From Diorhabda sublineata (lineage: Eukaryota > Arthropoda > Insecta > Coleoptera > Chrysomelidae), in the NCBI RefSeq assembly GCF_026230105.1, contig NC_079479.1, positions 16,379,734 through 16,443,733 on the forward strand: a stretch of 64,000 bases of DNA, in the 5' to 3' direction. Positions 1 to 13,999 of this stretch are shown here, one piece after another. Every line of letters begins with the position of its first letter. Position 1 is the first letter of the stretch. The notes beneath the pieces are model-generated. The model saw only the letters and a list, made by a program, of their open reading frames with translations. It made no database searches and was not told the DNA's origin. The translations under genes were made by a program, and so were the position numbers.

Positions 1-659
1 TTGAAAATTTTCAAAGTCTAGCTTCCCCATTTGAGGTCGAATTTCAACATTTCTTATATTTTTGAATGAGATTGTATCTGACTTTGTCAGATATCGTCGA
101 TTTACATTCATTGAAGCCCATTGAAGTCGATTCCCACTTTGTGTTGATTGAAAATTTTCAAAGTCTATCTTCCTCATTTGAAGTCGAATTTCAACATTTC
201 TTATATATTTGAATGAGTTTGTATCTGACTTTGTAAGATATCATCGATTTACATTCATTGAAGCCCATTGAAGTCGATTCTCACTTAGTGTTGATTGAAA
301 ATTTTCAAAGTCTATCTTCCTCATTTGAAGTCGAATTCCAACATTTCTTATATTTTTGAATGAGTTCGCATCTAACTTCATCAGATATCGTCGATTTACA
401 TTCATTGAAGCCCATTGAAGTCGATTCCCACTTTGTGTTGATTGAAAATTTTCAAAGTCTATCTTCCTCATTTGAAGTCGAATTTCAACATTTCTTATAT
501 ATTTGAATGAGTTTGTATCTGACTTTGTCAGATATCATCGATTTACATTCATTGAAGCCCATTGAAGTCGATTCTCACTTAGTGTTGATTGAAAATTTTC
601 AAAGTCTAGCTTCCCCATTTGAGGTCGAATTTCAACATTTCTTATATTTTTGAATGAGT

Positions 660-3600
660 TTGTATCTGACTTTGTCAGATATCGTCGATTTACATTCATT
701 GAAGCCCATTGGAGTCGATTCTCACTTTGTGTTGATTGAAAATTTTCAAAGTCTATCTTCCTCATTTAAAGTCCAATTTCAACATTTCTCATATATTTAA
801 ATGAGTTCGCATCTAACTTTGTCAGATATCGTCGATTTACATTCATTGAAGCCCATTGAAGTCGATTCCCACTTTGTGTTGATTGAAAATTTTCAAAGTC
901 TATCTTCCTCATTTGAAGTCGAATTTCAACATTTCTTATATTTTTGAATGAGATTGTATCTGACTTTGTCAGATATCGTCGATTTACATTCATTGAAGCC
1001 CATTGGAGTCGATTCTCACTTTGTGTTGATTGAAAATTTTCAAAGTCTATCTTCCTCATTTAAAGTCCAATTTCAACATTTCTCATATATTTAAATGAGT
1101 TCGCATCTAACTTTGTCAGATATCGTCGATTTACATTCATTGAAGCCCATTGAAGTCGATTCCCACTTTGTGTTGATTGAAAATTTTCAAAGTCTATCTT
1201 CCTCATTCGAAGTCGCATTTCAACATTTCTCATATATTTGAATGAGTTCGCATCTAACTTCATCAGATATCGTCGATTTACATTCATTGAAGCCCATTGA
1301 AGTCGATTCCCACTTTGTGTTGATTGAAAATTTTCAAAGTCTATCTTCGTCATTTGAAGTCGAATTTCAACATTTCTTATATATTTGAATGAGTTTGTAT
1401 CTGACTTTGTCAGATATCATCGATTTACATTCATTGAAGCCCATTGAAGTCGATTCTCACTTAGTGTTGATTGAAAATTTTCAAAGTCTATCTTTCCCAT
1501 TTGAGGTCGAATTTCAACATTTCTTATATATTTGAATGAGTTTGCATCTAACTTTGTCAGATATCGTCGATTTACATTCATTGAAGCCCATTGAAGTCGA
1601 TTTTCACTTTGTGTTGATTGAAAATTTTCAAAGTCTATCTTCCTCATTTGAAGTCGAATTTCAACATTTCTCATGTATTTGAATGAGTTTGCATCTAACT
1701 TTGTCAGATATCGTCGATTTACATTCATTGAAGCCCATTGAAGTCGATTCCCACTTTGTGTTGATTGAAAATTTACAAAGTCTATCTTCCTCATTTGAAG
1801 TCTAATTTCAACATTTCTCATATATTTGAATGAGTTTGCATATAACTTCGACAGATATCGTCGATTTACATTCATTGAAGCCCATTGAAGTCGATTCCCA
1901 CTTTGTGTTGATTGAAAATTTTCAAAGTCTATCTTCCTCATTTGAAGACGAATTACAACATTTCTTATATATTTGAATGAGTTTGTATCTGACTTTGTCA
2001 GATATCGTCGATTCACATTCATTGAAACCCATTGAAGTCGATTCTCACTTTGTGTTGATTGAAAATTTTCAAAGTCTATCTTCCTCATTTGAAGTCGAAT
2101 TTCAACATTTCTAATATTTTTGAATGAGTTTGTATCTGACTTTGTCAGATATCGTCGATTTACATTCATTGAAGCCCATTGGAGTCGATTCTCACTTTGT
2201 GTTGATTGGAAATTTTCAAAGTCTATCTTCCTCATTTGAAGTCGAATTCCAACATTTCTTATATTTTTGAATGAGTTCGCATCTAACTTTATCAGATATC
2301 GTCGATTTACATTCATTGAAGCCCATTGAAGTCGATTCCCACTTTGTGTTGATTGAAAATTTTCAAAGTCTATCTTCCTCATTTGAAGACGAATTACAAC
2401 ATTTCTTATATATTTGAATGAGTTTGTATCTGACTTTGTCAGATATCGTCGATTCACATTCATTGAAACCCATTGAAGTCGATTCTCACTTTGTGTTGAT
2501 TGAAAATTTTCAAAGTCTATCTTCCTCATTTGAAGTCGAATTTCAACATTTCTTATATTTTTGAATGAGTTTGTATCTGACTTTGTCAGATATCGTCGAT
2601 TTACATTCATTAAAGCCCATTGAAGTCGATTCTCACTTTGTGTTGATTGAAAATTTTCAAAGTCTATCTTCCTCATTTGAAGTCGAATTTCAACATTTCT
2701 TATATTTTTGAATGAGATTGTATCTGACTTTGTCAGATATCGTCGATTTACATTCATTGAAGCCCATTGGAGTCGATTCTCACTTTGTGTTGATTGAAAA
2801 TTTTCAAAGTCTATCTTCCTCATTTAAAGTCCAATTTCAACATTTCTCATATATTTAAATGAGTTCGCATCTAACTTTGTCAGATATCGTCGATTTACAT
2901 TCATTGAAGCCCATTGAAGTCGATTCCCACTTTGTGTTGATTGAAAATTTTCAAAGTCTATCTTCCTCATTTGAAGTCGAATTTCAACATTTCTTATATT
3001 TTTGAATGAGATTGTATCTGACTTTGTCAGATATCGTCGATTTACATTCATTGAAGCCCATTGGAGTCGATTCTCACTTTGTGTTGATTGAAAATTTTCA
3101 AAGTCTATCTTCCTCATTTAAAGTCCAATTTCAACATTTCTCATATATTTAAATGAGTTCGCATCTAACTTTGTCAGATATCGTCGATTTACATTCATTG
3201 AAGCCCATTGAAGTCGATTCCCACTTTGTGTTGATTGAAAATTTTCAAAGTCTATCTTCCTCATTTGAAGTCGCATTTCAACATTTCTCATATATTTGAA
3301 TGAGTTCGCATCTAACTTCATCAGATATCGTCGATTTACATTCATTGAAGCCCATTGAAGTCGATTCCCACTTTGTGTTGATTGAAAATTTTCAAAGTCT
3401 ATCTTCGTCATTTGAAGTCGAATTTCAACATTTCTTATATATTTGAATGAGTTTGTATCTGACTTTGTCAGATATCATCGATTTACATTCATTGAAGCCC
3501 ATTGAAGTCGATTCTCACTTAGTGTTGATTGAAAATTTTCAAAGTCTATCTTTCCCATTTGAGGTCGAATTTCAACATTTCTTATATATTTGAATGAGTT

Positions 3601-4443
3601 TGCATCTAACTTTGTCAGATATCGTCGATTTACATTCATTGAAGCCCATTGAAGTCGATTTTCACTTTGTGTTGATTGAAAATTTTCAAAGTCTATCTTC
3701 CTCATTTGAAGTCGAATTTCAACATTTCTCATGTATTTGAATGAGTTTGCATCTAACTTTGTCAGATATCGTCGATTTACATTCATTGAAGCCCATTGAA
3801 GTCGATTCCCACTTTGTGTTGATTGAAAATTTACAAAGTCTATCTTCCTCATTTGAAGTCTAATTTCAACATTTCTCATATATTTGAATGAGTTTGCATA
3901 TAACTTCGACAGATATCGTCGATTTACATTCATTGAAGCCCATTGAAGTCGATTCCCACTTTGTGTTGATTGAAAATTTTCAAAGTCTATCTTCCTCATT
4001 TGAAGACGAATTACAACATTTCTTATATATTTGAATGAGTTTGTATCTGACTTTGTCAGATATCGTCGATTCACATTCATTGAAACCCATTGAAGTCGAT
4101 TCTCACTTTGTGTTGATTGAAAATTTTCAAAGTCTATCTTCCTCATTTGAAGTCGAATTTCAACATTTCTAATATTTTTGAATGAGTTTGTATCTGACTT
4201 TGTCAGATATCGTCGATTTACATTCATTGAAGCCCATTGGAGTCGATTCTCACTTTGTGTTGATTGGAAATTTTCAACGTCTATCTTCCTCATTTGAAGT
4301 CGAATTCCAACATTTCTTATATTTTGAAATGAGTTCGCATCTAACTTTATCAGATATCGTCGATTTACATTCATTGAAGCCCATTGAAGTCGATTCCCAC
4401 TTTGTGTTGATTGAAAATTTTCAAAGTCTATCTTCCTCATTTG
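660..4443. repeat. Duplicated block, offset 2058 bp (14 monomers)
   Basis: Copy 1 spans about 660-2385 and copy 2 about 2718-4443. Shared rare variants prove the pairing: AAAGTCCAATTTC (774/2832), CATGTATTTGAATGAG (1674/3732) and AAGTCTAATTTC (1800/3858). By eye only about four bases differ in 1.7 kb: ATTCGAAG for ATTTGAAG near 1207, CAACGTC near 4277, and two bases near 4329. The intervening 2386-2717 resembles 1945-2276 at a 441-bp offset, so the duplication is nested in smaller steps. Breakpoints are approximate, because flanks are also satellite. Confidence 0.85.
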
Positions 4444-5400
4444 AAGTCGAATTTCAACATTTCTCATATATTTGAATGAGTTTGTATCTGACTTTGTCAG
4501 ATATCATCGATTTACATTCATTGAAGCCCATTGAAGTCGATTCTCACTTAGTGTTGATTGAAAATTTTCAAAGTCTAGCTTCCCCATTTGAGGTCGAAAT
4601 TCAACATTTCTTATATTTTTGAATAAGTTTGTATCTGACTTTGTCAGATATCGTCGATTTACATTCATAAAAGCCCATTGAAGTCGATTCTCACTTTGTG
4701 TTGATTGAAAATTTTCAAAGTCTATCTTCCTCATTTGAAGTCGAATTTCAACATTTCTTATATTTTTGAATGAGTTTGTATCTGACTTTGTCAGATATCG
4801 TCGATTTACATTCATTGAAGCCCATTGGAGTCGATTCCCACTTTGTGTTGATTGAGAATTTTCAAAGTCTATCTTCCTCATTTAAAGTCGAATTTCAACA
4901 TTTCTCATATATTTGAATGAGTTTGTATCTGACTTTGTCAGATATCATCGATTTACATTCATTGAAGCCCATTGAAGTCGATTCTCACTTAGTGTTGATT
5001 GAAAATTTTCAAAGTCTAGCTTCCCCATTTGAGGTCGAATTTCAACATTTCTCATATTTTTGAATAAGTTTGTATCTGACTTTGTCAGATATCGTCGATT
5101 TACATTCATTAAAGCCCATTGAAGTCGATTCTCACTTTGTGTTGATTGAAAATTTTCAAAGTCTATCTTCCCCATTTGAGGTCGAATTTCAACATTTCTT
5201 ATATTTTTGAATGAGTTTGTATCTGACTTTGTCAGATATCGTCGATTTACATTCATTGAAGCCCATTGAAGTCGATTCCCACTTTGTGTTGATTGAAAAT
5301 TTTCAAAGTCTATCTTCCTCATTTGAAGTCGAATTCCAACATTTCTTATATTTTTGAATGAGTTCGCATCTAACTTTATCAGATATCGTCGATTTACATT

Positions 5401-5491
5401 CATTGAAGCCCATTGAAGTCGATTCCCACTTTGTGTTGATTGAAAATTTTCAAAGTCTATCTGACTTTGTCAGATATCGTCGATTTACATT
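5401..5491. repeat. Truncated 91-bp monomer with 56-bp internal deletion
   Basis: The unit starting CATTGAAGCCC at 5401 is followed by the next start at 5492, 91 bp later. Sequence passes directly from AAAGTCTATCT to GACTTTGTCAG. A full monomer carries TATCT at positions 58-62 and again at 114-118, exactly 56 bp apart, so the deletion joins two short direct repeats. It is the only large length change in the window and shifts the phase of everything to its right. Confidence 0.95.
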
Positions 5492-8400
5492 CATTGAAGC
5501 CCATTGGAGTCGATTCTCACTTTGTGTTGATTGGAAATTTTCAAAGTCTATCTTCCTCATTTGAAGTCGAATTCCAACATTTCTTATATTTTTGAATGAG
5601 TTCGCATCTAACTTTATCAGATATCGTCGATTTACATTCATTAAAGCCCATTGAAGTCGATTCTCACTTTGTGTTGATTGAAAATTTTCAAAGTCTATCT
5701 TCCTCATTTAAAGTCGAATTTCAACATTTCTCATATATTTAAATGAGTTCGCATCTAACTTTGTCAGATATCGTCGATTTACATTCATTGAAGCCCATGG
5801 AAGTCGATTCCCACTTTGTGTTGATTGAAAATTTTCAAAGTCTATCTTCCCCATTTGAGGTCGAATTTCAACATTTCTTATATATTTGAATGAGTTTGCA
5901 TCTAAGTTTGTCAGATATCGTCGATTTACATTCATTGAAGCCCATTGAAGTCGATTCCCACTTTGTGTTGATTGAAAATTTTCAAAGTCTATCTTCCTCA
6001 TTTGAAGTCGAATTCCAACATTTCTTATATTTTTGAATGAGTTCGCATCTAACTTTATCAGATATCGTCGATTTACATTCATTGAAGCCCATTGAAGTCG
6101 ATTCCCACTTTGTGTTGATTGAAAATTTTCAAAGTCTATCTTCCTCATTTGAAGTCGAATTTCAACATTTCTTAAATATTTGAATGAGTTTGTATCTGAC
6201 TTTGTCAGATATCATCGATTTACATTCATTGAAGCCCATTGAAGTCGATTCTCACTTAGTGTTGATTGAAAATTTTCAAAGTCTAGCTTCCCCATTTGAG
6301 GTCGAATTTCAACATTTCTCATATTTTTGAATAAGTTTGTATCTGACTTTGTCAGATATCGTCGATTTACATTCATTAAAGCCCATTGAAGTCGATTCTC
6401 ACTTTGTGTTGATTGAAAATTTTCAAAGTCTATCTTCCCCATTTGACGTCGAATTTCAACATTTCTTATATTTTTGAATGAGTTTGTATCTGACTTTGTC
6501 AGATATCGTCGATTTACATTCATTGAAGCCCATGGAAGTCGATTCCCACTTTGTGTTGATTGAAAATTTTCAAAGTCTATCTTCCCCATTTGAGGTCGAA
6601 TTTCAACATTTCTTATATATTTGAATGAGTTTGCATCTAAGTTTGTCAGATATCGTCGATTTACATTCATTGAAGCCCATTGAAGTCGATTCCCACTTTG
6701 TGTTGATTGAAAATTTTCAAAGTCTATCTTCCTCATTTGAAGTCGAATTCCAACATTTCTTATATTTTTGAATGAGTTCGCATCTAACTTTATCAGATAT
6801 CGTCGATTTACATTCATTGAAGCCCATTGAAGTCGATTCCCACTTTGTGTTGATTGAAAATTTTCAAAGTCTATCTTCCTCATTTGAAGTCGAATTTCAA
6901 CATTTCTTATATATTTGAATGAGTTTGCATCTAACTTTGTCAGATATCGTCGATTTACATTCATTGAAGCCCATTGAAGTCGATTCCCACTTTGTGTTGA
7001 TTGAAAATTTTCAAAGTCTATCTTCCTCATTTGAAGTCGAATTTCAACATTTCTCATATATTTGAATGAGTTTGCACATAACTTCGTCAGATATCGTCGA
7101 TTTACATTCATTGAAGCCCATTGAAGTCGATTCCCACTTTTTGTTGATTGAAAATTTTCAAAGTCTATCTTCCTCATTTGAAGACGAATTTCAACATTTC
7201 TTATATATTTGAATGAGTTTGTATCTGACTTTGTCAGATATCGTCGATTTACATTCATTGAAGCCCATTGAAGTCGATTCTCACTTTGTGTTGATTGAAA
7301 ATTTTCAAAGTCTATCTTCCTCATTTGAAGTCGAATTTCAACATTTCTTATATTTTTGAATGAGTTTGTATCTGACTTTGTCAGATATCGTCGATTTACA
7401 TTCATTGAAGCCCATTGGAGTCGATTCTCACTTTGTGTTGATTGAGAATTTTCAAAGTCTATCTTCCTCATTTGAAGTCGAATTTCAACATTTCTCATAT
7501 ATTTAAATGAGTTCGCATCTAACTTTGTCAGATATCGTCGATTTACATTCATTGAAGCCCATGGAAGTCGATTCCCACTTTGTGTTGATTGAAAATTTTC
7601 AAAGTCTTTCTTCCCCATTTGAAGTCGAATTTCAACATTTCTTATATATTTGAATGAGTTGGCATCTAAGTTTGTCAGATATCGTCGATTTACATTCATT
7701 GAAGCCCATTGAAGTCGATTCCCACTTTGTGTTGATTGAAAATTTTCAAAGTCTATCTTCCTCATTTGAAGTCGAATTCCAACATTTCTTATATTTTTGA
7801 ATGAGTTCGCATCTAACTTTATCAGATATCGTCGATTTACATTCATTGAAGCCCATTGAAGTCGATTCCCACTTTGTGTTGATTGAAAATTTTCAAAGTC
7901 TATCTTCCTCATTTGAAGTCGAATTTCAACATTTCTCATATATTTGAATGAGTTTGCACATAACTTCGTCAGATATCGTCGATTTACATTCATTGAAGCC
8001 CATTGAAGTCGATTCCCACTTTTTGTTGATTGAAAATTTTCAAAGTCTATCTTCCTCATTTGAAGACGAATTTCAACATTTCTTATATATTTGAATGAGT
8101 TTGTATCTGACTTTGTCAGATATCGTCGATTTACATTCATTAAAGTCCATTGAAGTCGATTCTCACTTTGTGTTGATTGAAAATTTTCAAAGTCTATCTT
8201 CCTCATTTGAAGACGAATTTCAACATTTCTTATATATTTGATTGAGTTTGTATCTGACTTTGTCAGATATCGTCGATTCACATTCATTGAAACCCATTGA
8301 AGTCGATTCTCACTTTGTGTTGATTGAAAATTTTCAAAGTCTATCTTCCTCATTTGAAGTCGAATTTCAACATTTCTTATATTTTTGAATGAGTTTGTAT

Positions 8401-9199
8401 CTGACTTTGTCAGATATCGTCGATTTACATTCATTGAAGCCCATTGGAGTCGATTCTCACTTTGTGTTGATTGGAAATTTTCAAAGTCTATCTTCCTCAT
8501 TTGAAGTCGAATTCCAACATTTCTTATATTTTTGAATGAGTTCGCATCTAACTTTATCAGATATCGTCGATTTACATTCATTGAAGCCCATTGAAGTCGA
8601 TTCCCACTTTGTGTTGATTGAAAATTTTCAAAGTCTATCTTCCTCATTTGAAGTCGAATTTCAACATTTTTTATATATTTGAATGAGTTTGTATCTGACT
8701 TTGTCAGATATCATCGATTTACATTCATTGAAGCCCATTGAAGTCGATTCTCACTTAGTGTTGATTGAAAATTTTCAAAGTCTAGCTTCCCCATTTAAAG
8801 TCGAATTTCAACATTTCTCATATATTTAAATGAGTTCGCATCTAACTTTGTCAGATATCGTCGATTTACATTCATTGAAGCCCATGGAAGTCGATTCCCA
8901 CTTTGTGTTGATTGAAAATTTTCAAAGTCTATCTTCCCCATTTGAGGTCGAATTTCAACATTTCTTATATATTTGAATGAGTTTGCATCTAACTTTATCA
9001 GATATCGTCGATTTACATTCATTGAAGCCCATTGAAGTCGATTCCCACTTTGTGTTGATTGAAAATTTTCAAAGTCTATCTTCCTCATTTGAAGTCGAAT
9101 TTCAACATTTTTTATATATTTGAATGAGTTTGTATCTGACTTTGTCAGATATCATCGATTTACATTCATTGAAGCCCATTGAAGTCGATTCTCACTTAG

Positions 9200-12100
9200 T
9201 GTTGATTGAAAATTTTCAAAGTCTAGCTTCCCCATTTAAAGTCGAATTTCAACATTTCTCATATATTTAAATGAGTTCGCATCTAACTTTGTCAGATATC
9301 GTCGATTTACATTCATTGAAGCCCATGGAAGTCGATTCCCACTTTGTGTTGATTGAAAATTTTCAAAGTCTATCTTCCCCATTTGAGGTCGAATTTCAAC
9401 ATTTCTTATATATTTGAATGAGTTTGCATCTAAGTTTGTCAGATATCGTCGATTTACATTCATTGAAGCCCATTGAAGTCGATTCCCACTTTGTGTTGAT
9501 TGAAAATTTTCAAAGTCTATCTTCCTCATTTGAAGTCGAATTCCAACATTTCTCATATTTTTGAATGAGTTCGCATCTAACTTTATCAGATATCGTCGAT
9601 TTACATTCATTGAAGCCCATTGAAGTCGATTCCCACTTTGTGTTGATTGAAAATTTTCAAAGTCTATCTTCCTCATTTGAAGTCGAATTTCAACATTTCT
9701 TATATATTTGAATGAGTTTGTATCTGACTTTGTCAGATATCATAGATTTACATTCATTGAAGCCCATTGAAGTCGATTCTCACTTAGTGTTGATTGAAAA
9801 TTTTCAAAGTCTAGCTTCCCCATTTGAGGTCGAATTTCAACATTTCTTATATTTTTGAATAAGTTTGTATCTGACTTTGTCAGATATCGTCGATTTACAT
9901 TCATTAAAGCCCATTGAAGTCGATTCTCACTTTGTGTTGATTGAAAATTTTCAAAGTCTATCTTCCTCATTTGAAGTCGAATTTCAACATTTCTTATATT
10001 TTTGAATGAGTTTGTATCTGACTTTGTCAGATATCGTCGATTTACATTCATTGAAGCCCATTGGAGTCGATTCTCACTTTGTTTTGATTGAGAATTTTCA
10101 AAGTCTATCTTCCTCATTTAAAGTCGAATTTCAACATTTCTCATATATTTAAATGAGTTCGCATCTAACTTTGTCAGATATCGTCGATTTACATTCATTG
10201 GAGCCCATGGAAGTCGATTCCCACTTTGTGTTGATTGAAAATTTTCAAAGTCTATCTTCCTCATTTGAAGACGAATTTCAACATTTCTTATATATTTGAA
10301 TGAGTTTGTATCTGACTTTGTCAGATATCGTCGATTCACATTCATTGAAACCCATTGGAGTCGATTCTCACTTTGTGTTGATTGAAAATTTTCAAAGTCT
10401 AGCTTCCCCATTTAAAGTCGAATTTCAACATTTCTCATATATTTAAATGAGTTCGCATCTAACTTTGTCAGATATCGTCGATTTACATTCATTGAAGCCC
10501 ATGGAAGTCGATTCCCACTTTGTGTTGATTGAAAATTTTCAAAGTCTATCTTCCCCATTTGAGGTCGAATTTCAACATTTCTTATATATTTGAATGAGTT
10601 TGCATCTAACTTTGTCAGATATCGTCGATTTACATTCATTGAAGCCCATTGAAGTCGATTCCCACTTTGTGTTGATTGAAAATTTTCAAAGTCTATCTTC
10701 CTCATTTGAAGTCGAATTTCAACATTTCTCATATATTTGAATGAGTTTGCACATAACTTCGTCAGATATCGTCGATTTACATTCATTGAAGCCCATTGAA
10801 GTCGATTCCCACTTTTTGTTGATTGGAAATTTTCAAAGTCTATCTTCCTCATTTGAAGACGAATTTCAACATTTCTTATATATTTGAATGAGTTTGTATC
10901 TGACTTTGTCAGATATCGTCGATTCACATTCATTGAAACCCATTGAAGTCGATTCTCACTTTGTGTTGATTGAAAATTTTCAAAGTCTATCTTCCTCATT
11001 TGAAGTCGAATTTCAACATTTCTTATATTTTTGAATGAGTTTGTATCTGACTTTGTCAGATATCGTCGATTTACATTCATTGAAGCCCATTGGAGTCGAT
11101 TCTCACTTTGTGTTGATTGGAAATTTTCAAAGTCTATCTTCCTCATTTGAAGTCGAATTCCAACATTTCTTATATTTTTGAATGAGTTCGCATCTAACTT
11201 TATCAGATATCGTCGATTTACATTCATTGAAGCCCATTGAAGTCGATTCCCACTTTGTGTTGATTGAAAATTTTCAAAGTCTATCTTCCTCATTTGAAGA
11301 CGAATTTCAACATTTCTTATATATTTGAATGAGTTTGTATCTGACTTTGTCAGATATCGTCGATTCACATTCATTGAAACCCATTGGAGTCGATTCTCAC
11401 TTTGTGTTGATTGAAAATTTTCAAAGTCTAGCTTCCCCATTTAAAGTCGAATTTCAACATTTCTCATATATTTAAATGAGTTCGCATCTAACTTTGTCAG
11501 ATATCGTCGATTTACATTCATTGAAGCCCATGGAAGTCGATTCCCACTTTGTGTTGATTGAAAATTTTCAAAGTCTATCTTCCCCATTTGAGGTCGAATT
11601 TCAACATTTCTTATATATTTGAATGAGTTTGCATCTAAGTTTGTCAGATATCGTCGATTTACATTCATTGAAGCCCATTGAAGTCGATTCCCACTTTGTG
11701 TTGATTGAAAATTTTCAAAGTCTATCTTCCTCATTTGAAGTCGAATTCCAACATTTCTCATATTTTTGAATGAGTTCGCATCTAACTTTATCAGATATCG
11801 TCGATTTACATTCATTGAAGCCCATTGAAGTCGATTCCCACTTTGTGTTGATTGAAAATTTTCAAAGTCTATCTTCCTCATTTGAAGTCGAATTTCAACA
11901 TTTCTATATATTTGAATGAGTTTGTATCTGACTTTGTCAGATATCATCGATTTACATTCATTGAAGCCCATTGAAGTCGATTCTCACTTAGTGTTGATTG
12001 AAAATTTTCAAAGTCTAGCTTCCCCATTTGAGGTCGAATTTCAACATTTCTTATATTTTTGAATAAGTTTGTATCTGACTTTGTCAGATATCGTCGATTT

Positions 12101-12382
12101 ACATTCATTAAAGACCATTGAAGTCGATTCTCACTTTGTGTTGATTGAAAATTTCCAAAGTCTATCTTCCTCATTTGAAGTCGAATTTCAACATTTCTTA
12201 TATTTTTGAATGAGTTTGTATCTGACTTTGTCAGATATCGTCGATTTACATTCATTGAAGCCCATTGGAGTCGATTCTCACTTTGTGTTGATTGAGAATT
12301 TTCAAAGTCTATCTTCCTCATTTAAAGTCGAATTTCAACATTTCTCATATATTTAAATGAGTTCGCATCTAACTTTGTCAGA
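9200..12382. repeat. Duplicated block, offset 2205 bp (15 monomers)
   Basis: Copy 1 covers about 9200-10178 and copy 2 about 11405-12382. Both contain CATCTAAGTTTGTCAG (9427/11632) followed by the same series of variants. Copy 2 is one base shorter owing to a deletion near 11905. Differences noted include CATCATAGATT near 9740, GTTTTGATTG near 10081 and AAAGACCATTG near 12111. Between the copies, the stretch around 10250-10560 recurs around 11279-11589 at a 7-monomer (1029-bp) offset. Confidence 0.8.
11901..11905. other. 1-bp deletion (146-bp monomer)
   Basis: CATTTCTATATATTTG replaces CATTTCTTATATATTTG, a loss of one T. The landmark phase is one base earlier from here on. The related monomer one copy upstream (near 9700) is full length, so the deletion arose after that duplication or was not copied. 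Confidence 0.9.
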
Positions 12383-13999
12383 TATTGTCGATTTACATTC
12401 AATGAAGCCCATTGAAGTCGATTCCCACTTTTTGTTGATTGAAAATTTTCAAAGTCTATCTTCCTCATTTGAAGACGAATTCCAACATTTCTTATATATT
12501 TGAATGAGTTTGTATCTGACTTTGTCAAATATCGTCGATTTACATTCATTGAAGCCCATTGAAGTCGATTCTCACTTTGTGTTGATTGAAAATTTTCAAA
12601 GTCTATCTTCCTCATTTGAAGTCGAATTTCAACATTTTTTATATTTTTGAATGAGTTTGTATCTGACTTTGTCAGATATCGTCGATTTACATTCATTAAA
12701 GCCCATTGAAGTCGATTCTCACTTTGTGTTGATTGAAAATTTTCAAAGTCTATCTTCCTCATTTGAAGTCGAATTTCAACATTTCTTATATTTTTGAATG
12801 AGTTTGTATCTGACTTTGTCAGATATCGTCGATTTACATTCATTAAAGCCCATTGGAGTCGATTCTCACTTTGTGTTGATTGAAAATTTTCACAGTCTAT
12901 CTTCCTCATTTAAAGTCGAATTTCAACATTTCTCATATATTTAAATGAGTTCGCATCTAACTTTATCAAATATCGTCGATTTACATTCATTGAAGCCCAT
13001 TGAAGTCGATTCCCACTTTGTGTTGATTGAAAATTTTCAAAGTCTATCTTCCTCATTTGAAGTCGAATTTCAACATTTCTCATATATTTGAATGAGTTTG
13101 CATATAACTTCGTCAGATATCGTCGATTTACATTCATTGAAGCCCATTGAAGTCGATTCCCACTTTGTGTTGATTGAAAATTTTCAAAGTCTATCTTCCT
13201 CATTTGAAGTCGCATTTCAACATTTCTCATATATTTGAATGAGTTCGCATCTAACTTCATCATATATCGTCGATTTACATTCATTGAAGCCCATTGAAGT
13301 CGATTCTCACTTAGTGTTGATTGAAAATTTTCAAAGTCTATCTTCCTCTTTTGAAGTCGCATTTCAACATTTCTCATATATTTGAATGAGTTCGCATCTA
13401 ACTTCATCAGATATCGTCGATTTACATTCATTGAAGCCCATTGAAGTCGATTCCCACTTTGTGTTGATTGAAAATTTTCAAAGTCTATCTTCCTAATTCG
13501 AAGTCGAATTTCAACATTTCTTATATATTTGAATGAGTTTGTATCTGACTTTGTCAGATATCGTCGATTTACATTCATTAAAGCCCATTGAAGTCGATTC
13601 TCACTTAGTGTTGATTGAAAATTTTCAAAGTCTAGCTTCCCCATTTGAGGTCGAATTTCAACATTTCTTATATTTTTGAATGAGTTTGTATCTGACTTTG
13701 TCAGATATCGTCGATTTACATTCATTAAAGCCCATTGAAGTCGATTCTCACTTTGTGTTGATTGAAAATTTTCAAAGTCTATCTTCCTCATTTGAAGTCG
13801 AATTTCAACATTTCTTATATTTTTGAATGAGTTTGTATCTGACTTTGTCAGATATCGTCGATTTACATTCATTGAAGCCCATTGGAGTCGATTCTCACTT
13901 TGTGTTGATTGGAAATTTTCAAAGTCTATCTTCCTCATTTAAAGTCGAATTTCAACATTTCTCATATATTTAAATGAGTTCGCATCTAACTTTGTCAGA

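Noticed and set aside
1417..2823. 468-residue minus-strand open frame, and similar ones at 14149-15849, 16648-18348 and 24523-25845
   Set aside because: Same artefact of a 147-bp period divisible by three. Their ends coincide with TAA (CATTTAAAG) or TGA (ATCATCG) variants of the satellite.
6212..8647. 811-residue minus-strand open frame made of 49-residue repeats
   Set aside because: It is 16 to 17 satellite monomers read in the one frame lacking stops. It ends where a variant monomer has a stop. It has no unique sequence, signal or domain, and equivalent frames stop every few monomers elsewhere.
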